A stretch of 64,000 nt of DNA from Actinomadura opuntiae. GTDB taxonomy: Bacteria; Actinomycetota; Actinomycetes; Streptosporangiales; Streptosporangiaceae. The notes below the pieces were generated by a model, which was given only the letters and a program-made list of their open reading frames with translations, ran no database searches and was not told the origin of the DNA. The stretch is taken from NCBI RefSeq assembly GCF_030283205.1, contig NZ_JASNWF010000020.1:124001-188000 (forward strand), written 5' to 3'. This document shows positions 31,193-39,756 of this stretch, in pieces; position 1 is the stretch's first letter, and the number at the start of each line of letters is the position of its first letter. The translations under genes and the position numbers were made by a program.

Positions 31193-32319
31193 CGGGACCC
31201 CCTCGGCAGGCCGAGCAGCCGCTCGGCGATTACGTTGCGCTGGATCTCGTTGGTGCCCGCGTAGATCGGGCCGGCCAGGGAGAACACGTAGCCCTCCAGC
31301 CAGTCGGAGTCGAGCTCGCCGTCCGGGCCGAGCAGGTCCAGGGCCGTCTCGTGCAGCGCCACGTCCAGCTCCGACCAGAAGACCTTGTTGAGGCTGGACT
31401 CGGCACCGATGTCGTCGTCCCGCGAGATCGTCTCGAAGCCCTTCAGCCGGTACGCGCGGGACCGGATCCACGCGTCGGCGACCCGGTCGCGCAGCGCGGT
31501 GTCGGACGGGTCGGCGCGCTCCTTCCACAGCTCGACGAGCCGCTCGGTCGCGGCGGTGAACCGGCCGGGGCTGCGCAGCGTGAGGCCGCGCTCGTTGCCG
31601 GCGGTGCTCATCGCGACCCGCCAGCCGTCGCCGGGCGCGCCGATGACGTCCTCGTCCGGGACGAAGACCCCGTCCAGGAACAGCTCGGCGAACGCGGGCT
31701 TGCCGTCGAGGCGGCCGATCGGTCGGACCGTCACGCCCTCGGCGTCCAGCGGGAACATCAGGTACGTCAGGCCCTTGTGCCGCGACGACTCCGGGTCGGA
31801 GCGGAACAGCCCGAAGCCCCGGTCGGCGAACGCGGCCCGCGAGCTCCACGTCTTCTGGCCGTCCAGCAGCCAGCCGCCGTCGGTGCGGGTCGCGGTGGAG
31901 CGCAGCGCCGCGAGGTCGCTGCCCGCGCCGGGCTCCGACCACGCCTGCGCCCAGATCACCTCGCCGGCGGCCATCGGCGGCAGGATCCGCGCGAGCTGCT
32001 CGGGCGTGCCGTGCTTGAGCAGCGTCGGCGCCAGCAGGTTGATGCCGTTCTGGCTGACCCGGCCCGGCGCGTTCGCCGCGTAGTACTCCTCCTCGAAGAT
32101 CAGCCACTGGAGGACGGAGACGCCGCGCCCCCCGTACTCCTCCGGCCACGACACGACGCCCAGCCGCGCCTCGCCGAGCCGGCGCTCCCAGTCGCGGTGG
32201 AGCGCGAAGCCCTCCTCGGTCTCCAGCGACGGCAGCGGCTCGGCCGGCGCGTTCGCGCGCAGCCACTCCCGCACCTCGGCGCGGAACGCCTCGTCCGCCG
32301 CCCCGAACTCAAGATCCAT
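31189..32319 (-). CDS. acyl-CoA dehydrogenase, large subunit of a pair
   Basis: 376 residues with the full three-domain acyl-CoA dehydrogenase layout: SWPEEYGGRGVS near 55, WSEPGAGSDLAALRS near 125-140, FLDGVFVPDEDVIG near 210, and YAGTNEIQRNVIAERLLGLPR at the end. ATG 32319 has GGAGGAGG upstream. It is divergent from a second dehydrogenase pair. Its promoter has TACCCT (32387-32382) about 31 bp below a weak steroid box and a KstR2-like dyad just downstream of the -10. With fadD3 nearby, a FadE30-FadE33-like role in C/D-ring propionate oxidation is the best guess. Confidence 0.85.
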   Translation of the reverse strand: MDLEFGAADEAFRAEVREWLRANAPAEPLPSLETEEGFALHRDWERRLGEARLGVVSWPEEYGGRGVSVLQWLIFEEEYYAANAPGRVSQNGINLLAPTLLKHGTPEQLARILPPMAAGEVIWAQAWSEPGAGSDLAALRSTATRTDGGWLLDGQKTWSSRAAFADRGFGLFRSDPESSRHKGLTYLMFPLDAEGVTVRPIGRLDGKPAFAELFLDGVFVPDEDVIGAPGDGWRVAMSTAGNERGLTLRSPGRFTAATERLVELWKERADPSDTALRDRVADAWIRSRAYRLKGFETISRDDDIGAESSLNKVFWSELDVALHETALDLLGPDGELDSDWLEGYVFSLAGPIYAGTNEIQRNVIAERLLGLPRGSR

Positions 32320-32365
32320 GCGGTGCCTCCTCCAGGGCCCTCGTCACTGCCGGACCGCCTTTTTT

Positions 32366-32433
32366 CTAACAACTGTTTGGTAGGGTAACGGGCCGCGCGC
32401 ACCGCCCCCGCCACCGCCTCCCGACCAGCGGGA
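32366..32433. promoter_or_regulatory. divergent fadE promoter: KstR2-like dyad and weak steroid box
   Basis: CTAACAACTGTTTGGTAG (32366-32383) is a dyad with arms CTAnCAA/TTGnTAG. Its core fits the KstR2 motif AnCAAGnnCTTGnT except at the inner G/C pair. TCCCGACCAGCGGGA (32419-32433) is a degenerate copy of the steroid box. The -10 TACCCT (32387-32382, minus) lies between, so the dyad covers the transcription start region, where a repressor would act. Confidence 0.5.
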
Positions 32434-32491
32434 CGGCCCGCGGGCCGGTGCCGCCGAATCCCGTTCTGGGGGCATCCGGTAAGAAGGTGCC

Positions 32492-33661
32492 GTGCCCGCA
32501 CTGAGGCTGGACGCGGCGGTCCCGCCGCCCGAGCTGGACGGCCTGCGCCGGGACGTCCGCGCCTTCCTCGCCGAGGAGATCGCCGCCGGACGGATCGTGC
32601 CGCACGCCGACAACTGGCTGGCCGGCTGGGATCCGGCGTTCAGCCGGCGGCTCGGCGAGCGCGGCTGGATCGGGATGACGTTCCCGCGCGCCTACGGCGG
32701 GAGCGAGGCCGGATCGCTCGCCCGGTTCGCCGTCACCGAGGAGCTGCTGGCGGCCGGGGCGCCGGTCGCCGCGCACTGGATCGCCGACCGGCAGTCCGGG
32801 CCGTCGCTGCTGAAGTTCGGCACCGAGGAGCAGCGCCGCGCCTACCTGCCCGGCATCGCGCGCGGCGAGACGTCCTTCGCGATCGGCATGTCCGAGCCCG
32901 ACTCCGGCTCCGACCTGGCGTCCGTCCGGACCCGGGCCGAGCGCGCGGACGGCGGCTGGGTCGTCAACGGCGCCAAGGTGTGGACGAGCGGCGCCCACCT
33001 CGCCGACGCCATGATCGCGCTGGTGCGGACCGGACCGGCCGGGCAGAGCCGGCACGAGGGCCTCACCCAGCTGATCGTCGACCTGCGCTCGCCCGGCCTG
33101 CAGATCCGCCCGATCCGGCTGCTGACCGGCGAGCACCACTTCAACGAGGTCGTCCTCACCGACGTGTTCGTGCCCGACGGCCGGGTGCTCGGCACGGTCG
33201 GCGACGGCTGGCGGCAGGTGACCAGCGAGCTGTCGTTCGAGCGCAGCGGGCCCGAGCGGATCCTCAGCACGTTCCCGCTGCTCGCGGCCGTCGCCGGGCG
33301 GCTCGCCGAACGCGGCGCCGACGCCGCCGACCGCGCCCGCATCGGGATGCTCGTCGCGCGGCTGTGGGCGCTGCGGCAGATGTCCCTCGCGGTCGCCGCG
33401 CGGCTCGCCGCCGGGGACGCGCCCGCCATTGAGGCCGCCGTCGTCAAGGACCTCGGCACCCGGTTCGAGGGCGCGCTGACCGAGACCGTCCGGCTGCTGG
33501 TCCGCGTCGAACCCGATCTCGCGTCGTCCGACCCGCTCGCCCAGCTGCTGGCCCAGTCGGTGCTCCACGGCCCCGGGTTCACGCTGCGCGGCGGGACGAA
33601 CGAGATCCTGCGCGGCGTCGTCGCCAAAGCAATCCTGGCCGGAGGAGGGGAGGCGCGGTGA
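32492..33661 (+). CDS. acyl-CoA dehydrogenase, large subunit of second pair
   Basis: 389 residues. FPRAYGGSEAGS near 65, IGMSEPDSGSDLASVRTRAE near 130-150, EHHFNEVVLTDVFVPDGRVLG near 215-235 and GGTNEILRGVVAKAILAGGG at the end. GTG 32492 follows AAGAAGG. It overlaps the next gene by 4 bp (GTGA). The pair duplicates the arrangement at 30290-32319, on the other side of a shared divergent promoter, so both pairs are probably induced together. Confidence 0.85.
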   Translation: MPALRLDAAVPPPELDGLRRDVRAFLAEEIAAGRIVPHADNWLAGWDPAFSRRLGERGWIGMTFPRAYGGSEAGSLARFAVTEELLAAGAPVAAHWIADRQSGPSLLKFGTEEQRRAYLPGIARGETSFAIGMSEPDSGSDLASVRTRAERADGGWVVNGAKVWTSGAHLADAMIALVRTGPAGQSRHEGLTQLIVDLRSPGLQIRPIRLLTGEHHFNEVVLTDVFVPDGRVLGTVGDGWRQVTSELSFERSGPERILSTFPLLAAVAGRLAERGADAADRARIGMLVARLWALRQMSLAVAARLAAGDAPAIEAAVVKDLGTRFEGALTETVRLLVRVEPDLASSDPLAQLLAQSVLHGPGFTLRGGTNEILRGVVAKAILAGGGEAR

Positions 33662-34668
33662 ACGACGTCGTCGAAGCGCTGGTGTCCACGGTGGACGCGG
33701 TGTGCGCCCGGTACGCCGACCCCGAGCAGACCTGGAACCCGCGCCTGTGGGACGAGCTGGAAAAGGTCGGCGTGACGCTGCTGCCGGTGCCGGAGGAGCG
33801 CGGCGGCGCCGGAGCCGACCTCGCCACCGCGGCCGAGGTGCTGCGCGCGCTGGGACGGCACGCGGCGGCCGTCCCGCTGGCGGAGACCGCACTGCTGGCC
33901 GGATGGCTGCTCGCCGACGTCGGCGCCGACGTCCCGTCCGGGCCGCTGACCGCCGCGCTCGCCGGGCCCGACGTCGCGCTCCGGCAGGACGGCGACGGGT
34001 GGAGGCTGTCGGGCACGCTGCCGCGCGTCCCGTGGGCCCGGCACGCGGAGGGCATCGCGGTGCTGGTGGGCGGTCAGGTCGCCTACGTCCCGCGCGGCGG
34101 CTTCGAGATCGACGACGGCGCGAATCTCGCGGGCGAGCCGCGCGACACCGTCCACCTGCGCGACGCCGCGCCCGCACACGTGCTCGCCTCGGCGGCGACC
34201 GCGCAGGCGTTCCGGGAACGCGGAGCGCTCGGACGGACGGCGCTGATGGCCGGGGCGATGGAGACCGCGACCGGTCTCGCGCTCCGCTACGCGGGCGAGC
34301 GCGTCCAGTTCGGACGGCCGCTGGCGAAGTTCCAGGCCGTCCAGCAGCACCTCGCCGAGATGGCGGGCGAGACGCTGATGGCGCGGGTCGCGGCGCAGGC
34401 GGCGGCCGCGGAGGGCACCGGTCTCGCCGTCGCGGCGGCGAAGGCGGCGGTGAGCGAGGCCGCCGGGACCGTGTGCCGGCTCGCGCACCAGGTCCACGGC
34501 GCGATCGGGTTCACCGACGAGCACGGCCTCCGGCACGCCACCACGCGGCTGTGGGCCTGGCGCGACGAGTGCGGCAACGAGGCCGAATGGGGCGAGGCCG
34601 TCGGCGGCCGGGCCCTCGACGCGGGCGCCGGCGGCCTGTGGCCCCTCATCACGGACGGCGGCGCCTAG
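33658..34668 (+). CDS. acyl-CoA dehydrogenase, small subunit of second pair
   Basis: 336 residues; the centre is degenerate as in other beta subunits (DVALRQDGDGWRLSGTL keeps the beta-domain rhythm). EERGGAGADLAT near 45, GERVQFGRPLAKFQAVQQHLAE near 215, and QVHGAIGFTDEHGLRHATTRL near 280. It probably forms a heterotetramer with the preceding subunit. The stop TAG (34666-34668) overlaps the stop of the minus-strand methyltransferase gene (shared CTAG). This marks the end of the steroid locus. Confidence 0.8.
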   Translation: MNDVVEALVSTVDAVCARYADPEQTWNPRLWDELEKVGVTLLPVPEERGGAGADLATAAEVLRALGRHAAAVPLAETALLAGWLLADVGADVPSGPLTAALAGPDVALRQDGDGWRLSGTLPRVPWARHAEGIAVLVGGQVAYVPRGGFEIDDGANLAGEPRDTVHLRDAAPAHVLASAATAQAFRERGALGRTALMAGAMETATGLALRYAGERVQFGRPLAKFQAVQQHLAEMAGETLMARVAAQAAAAEGTGLAVAAAKAAVSEAAGTVCRLAHQVHGAIGFTDEHGLRHATTRLWAWRDECGNEAEWGEAVGGRALDAGAGGLWPLITDGGA

Positions 34669-35525
34669 GGGACGCGGGCGACGCCGCAGAACGCGTCGAC
34701 CTCGTCGGGCTCGCCGAACGGCAGCGCCTCGGGCCGCCACCGCGACACCGGCACCACGCCGGGCTCCACCAGCTCCAGGCCGTCGAAGTACGCGGTGATC
34801 CGCTCCGGTGAGCGCAGGTTGTAGGCGACGCCGCCGGCCTCCACGTACCGGGCGATCGCGCGGACGCGGGCCGTCTCGTCGGGCCTCTCGGCCTGCTCGC
34901 CGTCCCCGTCCCCGTCCCCGTCCCCGTCCCCGTCGCCACCGCCGCCGAAGACGTTCGTGCCGTCGTTGATGACGACGTAGCTGCCCGGCGCGAGCGCGTC
35001 CACCAGCTGCGCGAGGATCGCCTCCGGGTCCTCCTCGTCGGTGACGTGGCCGAGGATGCCGAGCAGCAGCAGCCCCACCGGCTCGCCGAAGTCGAGGGTG
35101 TCGGCCGCCTTCGCCAGGATCGCGCCGGGCTCGCGGATGTCGGCGTCGATGTAGGAGGTCACGCCCGCCGGAGTCGAGGTCAGCAGCGCCCGGGCGTGCG
35201 CCAGCACCAGCGGATCGTTGTCGACGTACACGATCCGGGACTCGGGCGCGACGCGCTGCGCGACCTCGTGGGTGTTGTCGACGGTGGGCAGCCCGGTGCC
35301 GATGTCCAGGAACTGCCGGATGCCCGCCTCGCCCGCCAGGAAGCGCACCGCCCGGCCGAGGAACGCGCGCGAGTGCCGGGCGATGTCCACCTGGCCGGGG
35401 AAGATCCGCACGAACGCGTCACCGACCTCCCGGTCGATCGGGTAGTTCTCCTTGCCGTCCAGCCAGTAGTTCCAGATCCGCGCCGAATGCGGGACGGACG
35501 AGTCGATCTCCGGGTGCTCGGGCAT
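34665..35525 (-). CDS. SAM-dependent methyltransferase (DUF574 family)
   Basis: 286 residues of the actinomycete-specific S-adenosyl methyltransferase family: SARIWNYWLDGKENYPIDRE (about 13-32), FLDIGTGLPTVDNTHEVAQ (SAM-binding motif I, about 72-90), YVDNDPLVLAHARALL (motif II) and a conserved C-terminus. The natural substrate of the family is unknown. ATG 35525 follows GGAGCGCCC. A (CGTCCC)5 hexamer microsatellite inserts a Gly-Asp run after TNVFGGGG (about 193-208), a loop position that is short in most relatives. Overlapping stops with the dehydrogenase on the other strand. Confidence 0.85.
   Translation of the reverse strand: MPEHPEIDSSVPHSARIWNYWLDGKENYPIDREVGDAFVRIFPGQVDIARHSRAFLGRAVRFLAGEAGIRQFLDIGTGLPTVDNTHEVAQRVAPESRIVYVDNDPLVLAHARALLTSTPAGVTSYIDADIREPGAILAKAADTLDFGEPVGLLLLGILGHVTDEEDPEAILAQLVDALAPGSYVVINDGTNVFGGGGDGDGDGDGDGDGEQAERPDETARVRAIARYVEAGGVAYNLRSPERITAYFDGLELVEPGVVPVSRWRPEALPFGEPDEVDAFCGVARVP
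34901..34930. repeat. hexanucleotide microsatellite (CGTCCC)x5 in coding sequence
   Basis: Five perfect copies of CGTCCC at 34901-34930 encode alternating Gly-Asp in the methyltransferase. Copy-number change would keep the reading frame and only lengthen or shorten an acidic loop. Confidence 0.9.
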
Positions 35526-35621
35526 GGGCGCTCCGTCGGATGGGGAAGACCGTCGCCCGCCAGTCTCGCCGCGATGCCGCACCCGCCGCCCCCGTTGGCC
35601 AAGATCGGCCGAGGGGGCCCG

Positions 35622-36219
35622 TCACTCCGTCCGCGGCGCGGCGTCGGGCGCGCTGCCGGGCGCGGTGTCGGTGAGGGCGGCCGCGGCGCGCTGGAGCGCG
35701 ACCGCGCGGGCGTCGTCCGGCTCGGGCTCGGGACGCATGCCGCGCAGCAGCAGTTGGACGGTGAGGACGGTCAGCGGCAGCCCGGTCCGCTCCGTGGCGC
35801 CGGCGGCGCGGGCCATCGCGGCCTCGCGCTGCCCGGCGGCGACCGTGGCGTGCACCAGCACCGCCGCCAGCGACTCGGCGGGCTCCCCGGCCGTGATCTC
35901 GCCCCGCCGCTGCCCGGCCTCCAGGACCTCGCTCAGCGCGAGCACGGGGTCCGGGACGTCCTCGCCGAGATGGTCGGACAGGCGCTCGGGCCGGTCGGCG
36001 ATGCCGCGCATGATCGCGTCGCGCAGCGGGCCGGGCGCCGGCGCCGTGCGGCGCAGGGCCGTGAAGGCGTTGCCGACGATCACGCCGGTCCGCGCGCCGC
36101 TCGCCAGGCCCGTGCGGCAGGCGTCGGCGAACGCCGCGCAGGCGGCGGTCGCGGCCTCCAGGACCACGTCGTCCTTGCTGGGGAAGTAGGTGAAGAACGT
36201 GCCCCAGCTGACGCCCGCG
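35622..36219 (-). pseudogene. 5'-truncated TetR-family regulator
   Basis: The frame ends at 35622 and holds a complete TetR effector domain (GNAFTALRR...PLTVLTVQLLLRGMRP). Upstream it includes TAGVSWGTFFTYFPSKDDVVLEA, the recognition helix and the conserved aromatic block that follow it, but the first 40 or so residues (helix 1, helix 2) are missing. At about 36219 the frame turns into sequence that belongs to the ABC transporter on the other strand. The only start-like codon (GTG 36167) would leave out the DNA-binding region. Such TetR genes normally stand divergent to the exporter they regulate; here the shared promoter region and both 5' ends seem to be deleted. Confidence 0.6.
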
Positions 36220-36268
36220 GTGGCCGGGCTGGACGGCGGCGGTCGCCCTGCTGGTCGCGGCGAACGCG

Positions 36269-37981
36269 GTGCTGCCGAACGCGAGCCTGGTCGCCCTCGG
36301 CTACGCGGTCGGGCGGATCCCCGCCGCTGCCGCCGCGCACCTGCACGGCGCCCCCGGACGGGCGCTCGCCGTCGCGCTGCTGGTCGCGGGCCTGCTGTAC
36401 GCGGCGACGCTGCTGACCGGCCCCTACCAGGAGTGGCTCGGCGCCTGCGTGAAGGCGCGCCTGGTGGACGACCTGCAGAGCCGTCTCATGGCGGCCGTCA
36501 GCGGGCCCGTCGGCGTCGCGCACCTGGAGGACCCGCAGATCCAGGACCGGCTCGAACTGGCCAAGGGCAAGCTGACCGGCCACGTGCCGGCGGACGCGCC
36601 GGTCGCGCTCGCCTCGGCCGCCGGGTCCCGGCTCGCCGGGATCGCGGCGTGCGCGGTGCTCGCCACCTTCCGGTGGTGGCTCGGCCTCGCGCTGCTGGCC
36701 GTCTGGCTGCTGATCCGGCGCCCGCTCCGGACGATCATCCTCGCGCAGATCGTCGGGTTCCGGACGAAGGCCGAGGTGCTGCGGCGCGCCTGGTACTTCC
36801 TGTACCTGGCGATCCGTCCGGCCGCCGCGAAGGAGCTGCGCGTCTTCGGCCTCGGCGACTGGACGATCGACCGCTACCGCGAGCACTGGGCGGAGGGCAT
36901 GGCGACGACCCGGGAGAGCTACGCCCGGCTCAGCCGCCGCGCCTACCTGCTCGCCGGCGCGGTCCTCGCCGTCTACCTCGTCGCGTGCGGCACCCTCGCG
37001 TACGCGGCGCTGCACCACCAGATCGGGCTGCGCGAACTGTCGGTCATGCTGCCGCTCCTGCCCGCCACCATGTACGCGGGCACGGTCACCACCGGCGACA
37101 TCTCCGCCGAGTGGATGGTCTCCGCCCTGCCCGACCAGGCCGCGCTGGAGGCGCGCCTGCACGCCGCCCGCGAAGAGTTGAGCGGTGGACGGGACCCGGC
37201 CGGCCTGCCCGAGCGCGGCATCCGGCTGGAGGGCGTCCGCTTCGCCTACCCCGGCGGCGAGCCCGTCCTGGACGGCCTCGACCTCGACATCCCGGCTGGA
37301 CGCTCCACCGCGATCGTCGGCGTGAACGGCGCCGGCAAGACCACGCTGGTCAAGCTGCTCGCCCGCATGCACGACCCGACCGGCGGGACCATCACCGTGG
37401 ACGGCGTCCCGCTCCGCGACCTGGACGCGGCGGGCTGGCAGCGCCGGTTCGCCGCCGTGTTCCAGGACTTCAACCGCTATCCGCTGACGCTCGGCGAGAA
37501 CATCGCGCTCGGCGCCGTCGAGCACGCCGGGGACGAGGACGGCCGCGCCCGCGCCGCCGAACGCGCCGGCGCCCTCGGGCTCGCCGAGGAGGTCGGCTGG
37601 GACACCGTCCTGTCCCGCCAGTACGCGGGCGGAACGGACCTGTCGGACGGGCAGTGGCAGCGCGTCGCCCTCGCCCGCGCGCTGTTCGCCGTGGAGCACG
37701 GCGCGAAGGTGCTCGTCCTGGACGAGCCGACCGCATGGCTGGACGTCCGCGCCGAGGCCGCGTTCTTCGACCGGTTCCTCGACCTCACCCGCGGCCTGAC
37801 GTCCATCGTCATCTCGCACCGCTTCTCGACCGTGCGCCGCGCCGACCGGATCTGCGTGCTGGACGGCGGCCGCCTCGCCGAGCAGGGCGGCCACGACGAG
37901 CTGATGGCGCTCGGCGGGATCTACGCGGAGATGTTCCGCCTCCAGGCCGCCCGCTTCCACGCCCCGGAGGAGGACGCATGA
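36269..37981 (+). CDS. ABC exporter, TM-ATPase half (5' end apparently lost)
   Basis: 570 residues from GTG 36269. TM domain in the first 300 residues; the ATPase half has Walker A GVNGAGKTT (about 352-360), Q-loop FQDFNRYP, signature TDLSDGQ (about 459-465; S-D instead of S-G), Walker B VLVLDEPTAWLD and H-loop SHRFST. In frame upstream of the GTG, from about 36224, the codons still encode the rest of the first helix (PGWTAAVALLVAANAV), then a TGA at 36209-36211; no start or ribosome-binding site lies there. So the first 25-30 residues and the promoter seem to be deleted along with the 5' end of the TetR gene. Its ATGA overlap with the next half-transporter shows they were a heterodimer pair. 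Confidence 0.7.
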   Translation: MLPNASLVALGYAVGRIPAAAAAHLHGAPGRALAVALLVAGLLYAATLLTGPYQEWLGACVKARLVDDLQSRLMAAVSGPVGVAHLEDPQIQDRLELAKGKLTGHVPADAPVALASAAGSRLAGIAACAVLATFRWWLGLALLAVWLLIRRPLRTIILAQIVGFRTKAEVLRRAWYFLYLAIRPAAAKELRVFGLGDWTIDRYREHWAEGMATTRESYARLSRRAYLLAGAVLAVYLVACGTLAYAALHHQIGLRELSVMLPLLPATMYAGTVTTGDISAEWMVSALPDQAALEARLHAAREELSGGRDPAGLPERGIRLEGVRFAYPGGEPVLDGLDLDIPAGRSTAIVGVNGAGKTTLVKLLARMHDPTGGTITVDGVPLRDLDAAGWQRRFAAVFQDFNRYPLTLGENIALGAVEHAGDEDGRARAAERAGALGLAEEVGWDTVLSRQYAGGTDLSDGQWQRVALARALFAVEHGAKVLVLDEPTAWLDVRAEAAFFDRFLDLTRGLTSIVISHRFSTVRRADRICVLDGGRLAEQGGHDELMALGGIYAEMFRLQAARFHAPEEDA

Positions 37982-39756
37982 CGACGATCCGCCGCACGTT
38001 CCGCGTCCTGGTCGCCGACGGGTTCCGGGCGGCGCCGCGCCCGATGGCCGTCGCCGCGCTGACCACCCTCGCGACGGCGCTCACGCAGGTCACCTACCCG
38101 ATCGGCATCCGCACGATGATCGACGCGCTGGCGCGGCACGACGTGTCCGGCGAGATCGCCGGGACGGTCGCCGTCGCCGTGCTGTTCACCCTGTCCTGGA
38201 CGCTGATGATCGTGTCGGCGGGGCGGCTGATCGCGCTGACCGACGAGGTGTCGGTGTGGCTGTCGGCCCGGATCGCCGCGCTCGTCAACGCCGTCCCCGG
38301 CCTGGAGCACTTCGAGCGGCCCGACTACCTCACCGAGCTGGAACGGCTCGAACGGCGCCGCCCGATGCTCGCCGCCGGGCCCCGGCAGGCGCTCACCCTC
38401 GCGTCCGTCGCCGTCCGGACGGCCGGGATCGCCATCCTGCTGGCGACCGTGTACCGGCCGCTCGCGCTGCTCCCGCTCGCCGGGCTGCCGCCCTACCTCG
38501 CCGACAAGCGGTCCGTGAAGCTGCGCGAGCGCGCCGAGTCCGCCGTCGCGGACGAGCGGCGGCTCGCCGGGGAGCTGTTCGAGCTGGCCGCGACCGCCGG
38601 GCCCGCCAAGGAGCTGCGGACCTACGGCCTCGGGCCCGAGCTGCGCGCCCGGCACGACCGGCTCAGCGCCACAGCCCGCCGCGCGACCGTCCGCGCCGCG
38701 TCCGCCGGCGCGCTGTGGAGCGCGCTCGGCTGGTTCCTGTACGCCGCCGCCTTCTCCGGCGCGATCGCGCTCATCGCGGTCCGGGCCGCGCGCGGCGACG
38801 CGTCGGCGGGCCAGGTCGTGCTGGCGGTCAGCCTGCTGCGGCGCGCGCAGCTCACCGTGTCGCAGGCGTCCAACGCCATCGGGCAGACCGTCACCACGGC
38901 GTCCGCCGCGCAGAGCCTGCTGTGGCTGGAGGACCACGCGGCCGCGCAGCGCACCCCGGGTGCGCCCGCCCCCGACCGGCTCGACCACGGCATCACGCTG
39001 GAGAACGTCGCGTTCACCTACCCCGGCGCCGGCGCGCCCGTCCTGCGCGAGGTGGACCTCACCCTGCCCGCCGGCGGCACCGTGGCGCTGATCGGCGAGA
39101 ACGGCGCCGGCAAGACCACGCTGGTCAAGCTGCTGACCGGCATGTATCCGCCGACGAGCGGGCGGATCCTGCTGGACGGCGCCGACCTGGCGGCCGTCGA
39201 CCGCACCGCGTGGCGCGCCCGCACGTCCGCCGCCTTCCAGGACTTCGTGAAGTGGAACCTGCTCGCGGGCGAGGCCGTCGGCATCGGCGACCTGCCCCGC
39301 CTCGGCGACGAGGACGCCGTCCGCACCGCCCTCGACCGCGCCGCCGGGACCGGCGTCGTCGACGAGCTGCCGTCCGGCCTCGACACCCCGCTCGGGAAGT
39401 CGTTCCAGGGCGGCGCCGACCTGTCCGGCGGGCAGTGGCAGAAGCTCGCCCTCGGCCGCGCGATGATGCGCGACCGCCCGCTGCTGCTCGTCCTGGACGA
39501 GCCCACCGCGAGCCTCGACGCGCCCACTGAGGACGCGCTGTTCCGCCGCTACCTCGACGCCGCCCGCCGCACCGCCGCCGGAACCGGCGCGATCACGATC
39601 CTGGTGTCGCACCGCTTCTCGACCGTCCGGATGGCCGACCTCATCGTCGTCATGGACGGCGGCCGGGTCGTCCAGGCCGGCGACCACGCCGCGCTCCTCG
39701 CCGAGGGCGGCCTCTACGCCGAGCTGTTCGAGCTCCAGGCCCGCGCGTATCTCTAG
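37978..39756 (+). CDS. ABC exporter, TM-ATPase half
   Basis: 592 residues, complete. Six TM helices in the first 320 residues (PYLADKRSVKLRERAE marks a cytoplasmic loop), then the ATPase domain: Walker A GENGAGKTTLVK (about 375-386), signature ADLSGGQWQKLALG (about 480), Walker B LLLVLDEPTASLD and H-loop SHRFST. The canonical signature here and the degenerate one in the upstream partner suggest an asymmetric heterodimer. ATG 37978 overlaps the partner's stop. Cargo unknown; peptide or lipid-like drugs are typical. The stop lies in an 18-bp duplicated segment shared with the stop of the convergent TetR gene. Confidence 0.9.
   Translation: MTTIRRTFRVLVADGFRAAPRPMAVAALTTLATALTQVTYPIGIRTMIDALARHDVSGEIAGTVAVAVLFTLSWTLMIVSAGRLIALTDEVSVWLSARIAALVNAVPGLEHFERPDYLTELERLERRRPMLAAGPRQALTLASVAVRTAGIAILLATVYRPLALLPLAGLPPYLADKRSVKLRERAESAVADERRLAGELFELAATAGPAKELRTYGLGPELRARHDRLSATARRATVRAASAGALWSALGWFLYAAAFSGAIALIAVRAARGDASAGQVVLAVSLLRRAQLTVSQASNAIGQTVTTASAAQSLLWLEDHAAAQRTPGAPAPDRLDHGITLENVAFTYPGAGAPVLREVDLTLPAGGTVALIGENGAGKTTLVKLLTGMYPPTSGRILLDGADLAAVDRTAWRARTSAAFQDFVKWNLLAGEAVGIGDLPRLGDEDAVRTALDRAAGTGVVDELPSGLDTPLGKSFQGGADLSGGQWQKLALGRAMMRDRPLLLVLDEPTASLDAPTEDALFRRYLDAARRTAAGTGAITILVSHRFSTVRMADLIVVMDGGRVVQAGDHAALLAEGGLYAELFELQARAYL

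Noticed and set aside
36190..39756. A 1188-codon plus-strand frame that looks like one giant ABC protein
   Set aside because: The first half is an out-of-frame reading of the upstream half-transporter. The real second gene starts at ATG 37978 with an ATGA overlap.
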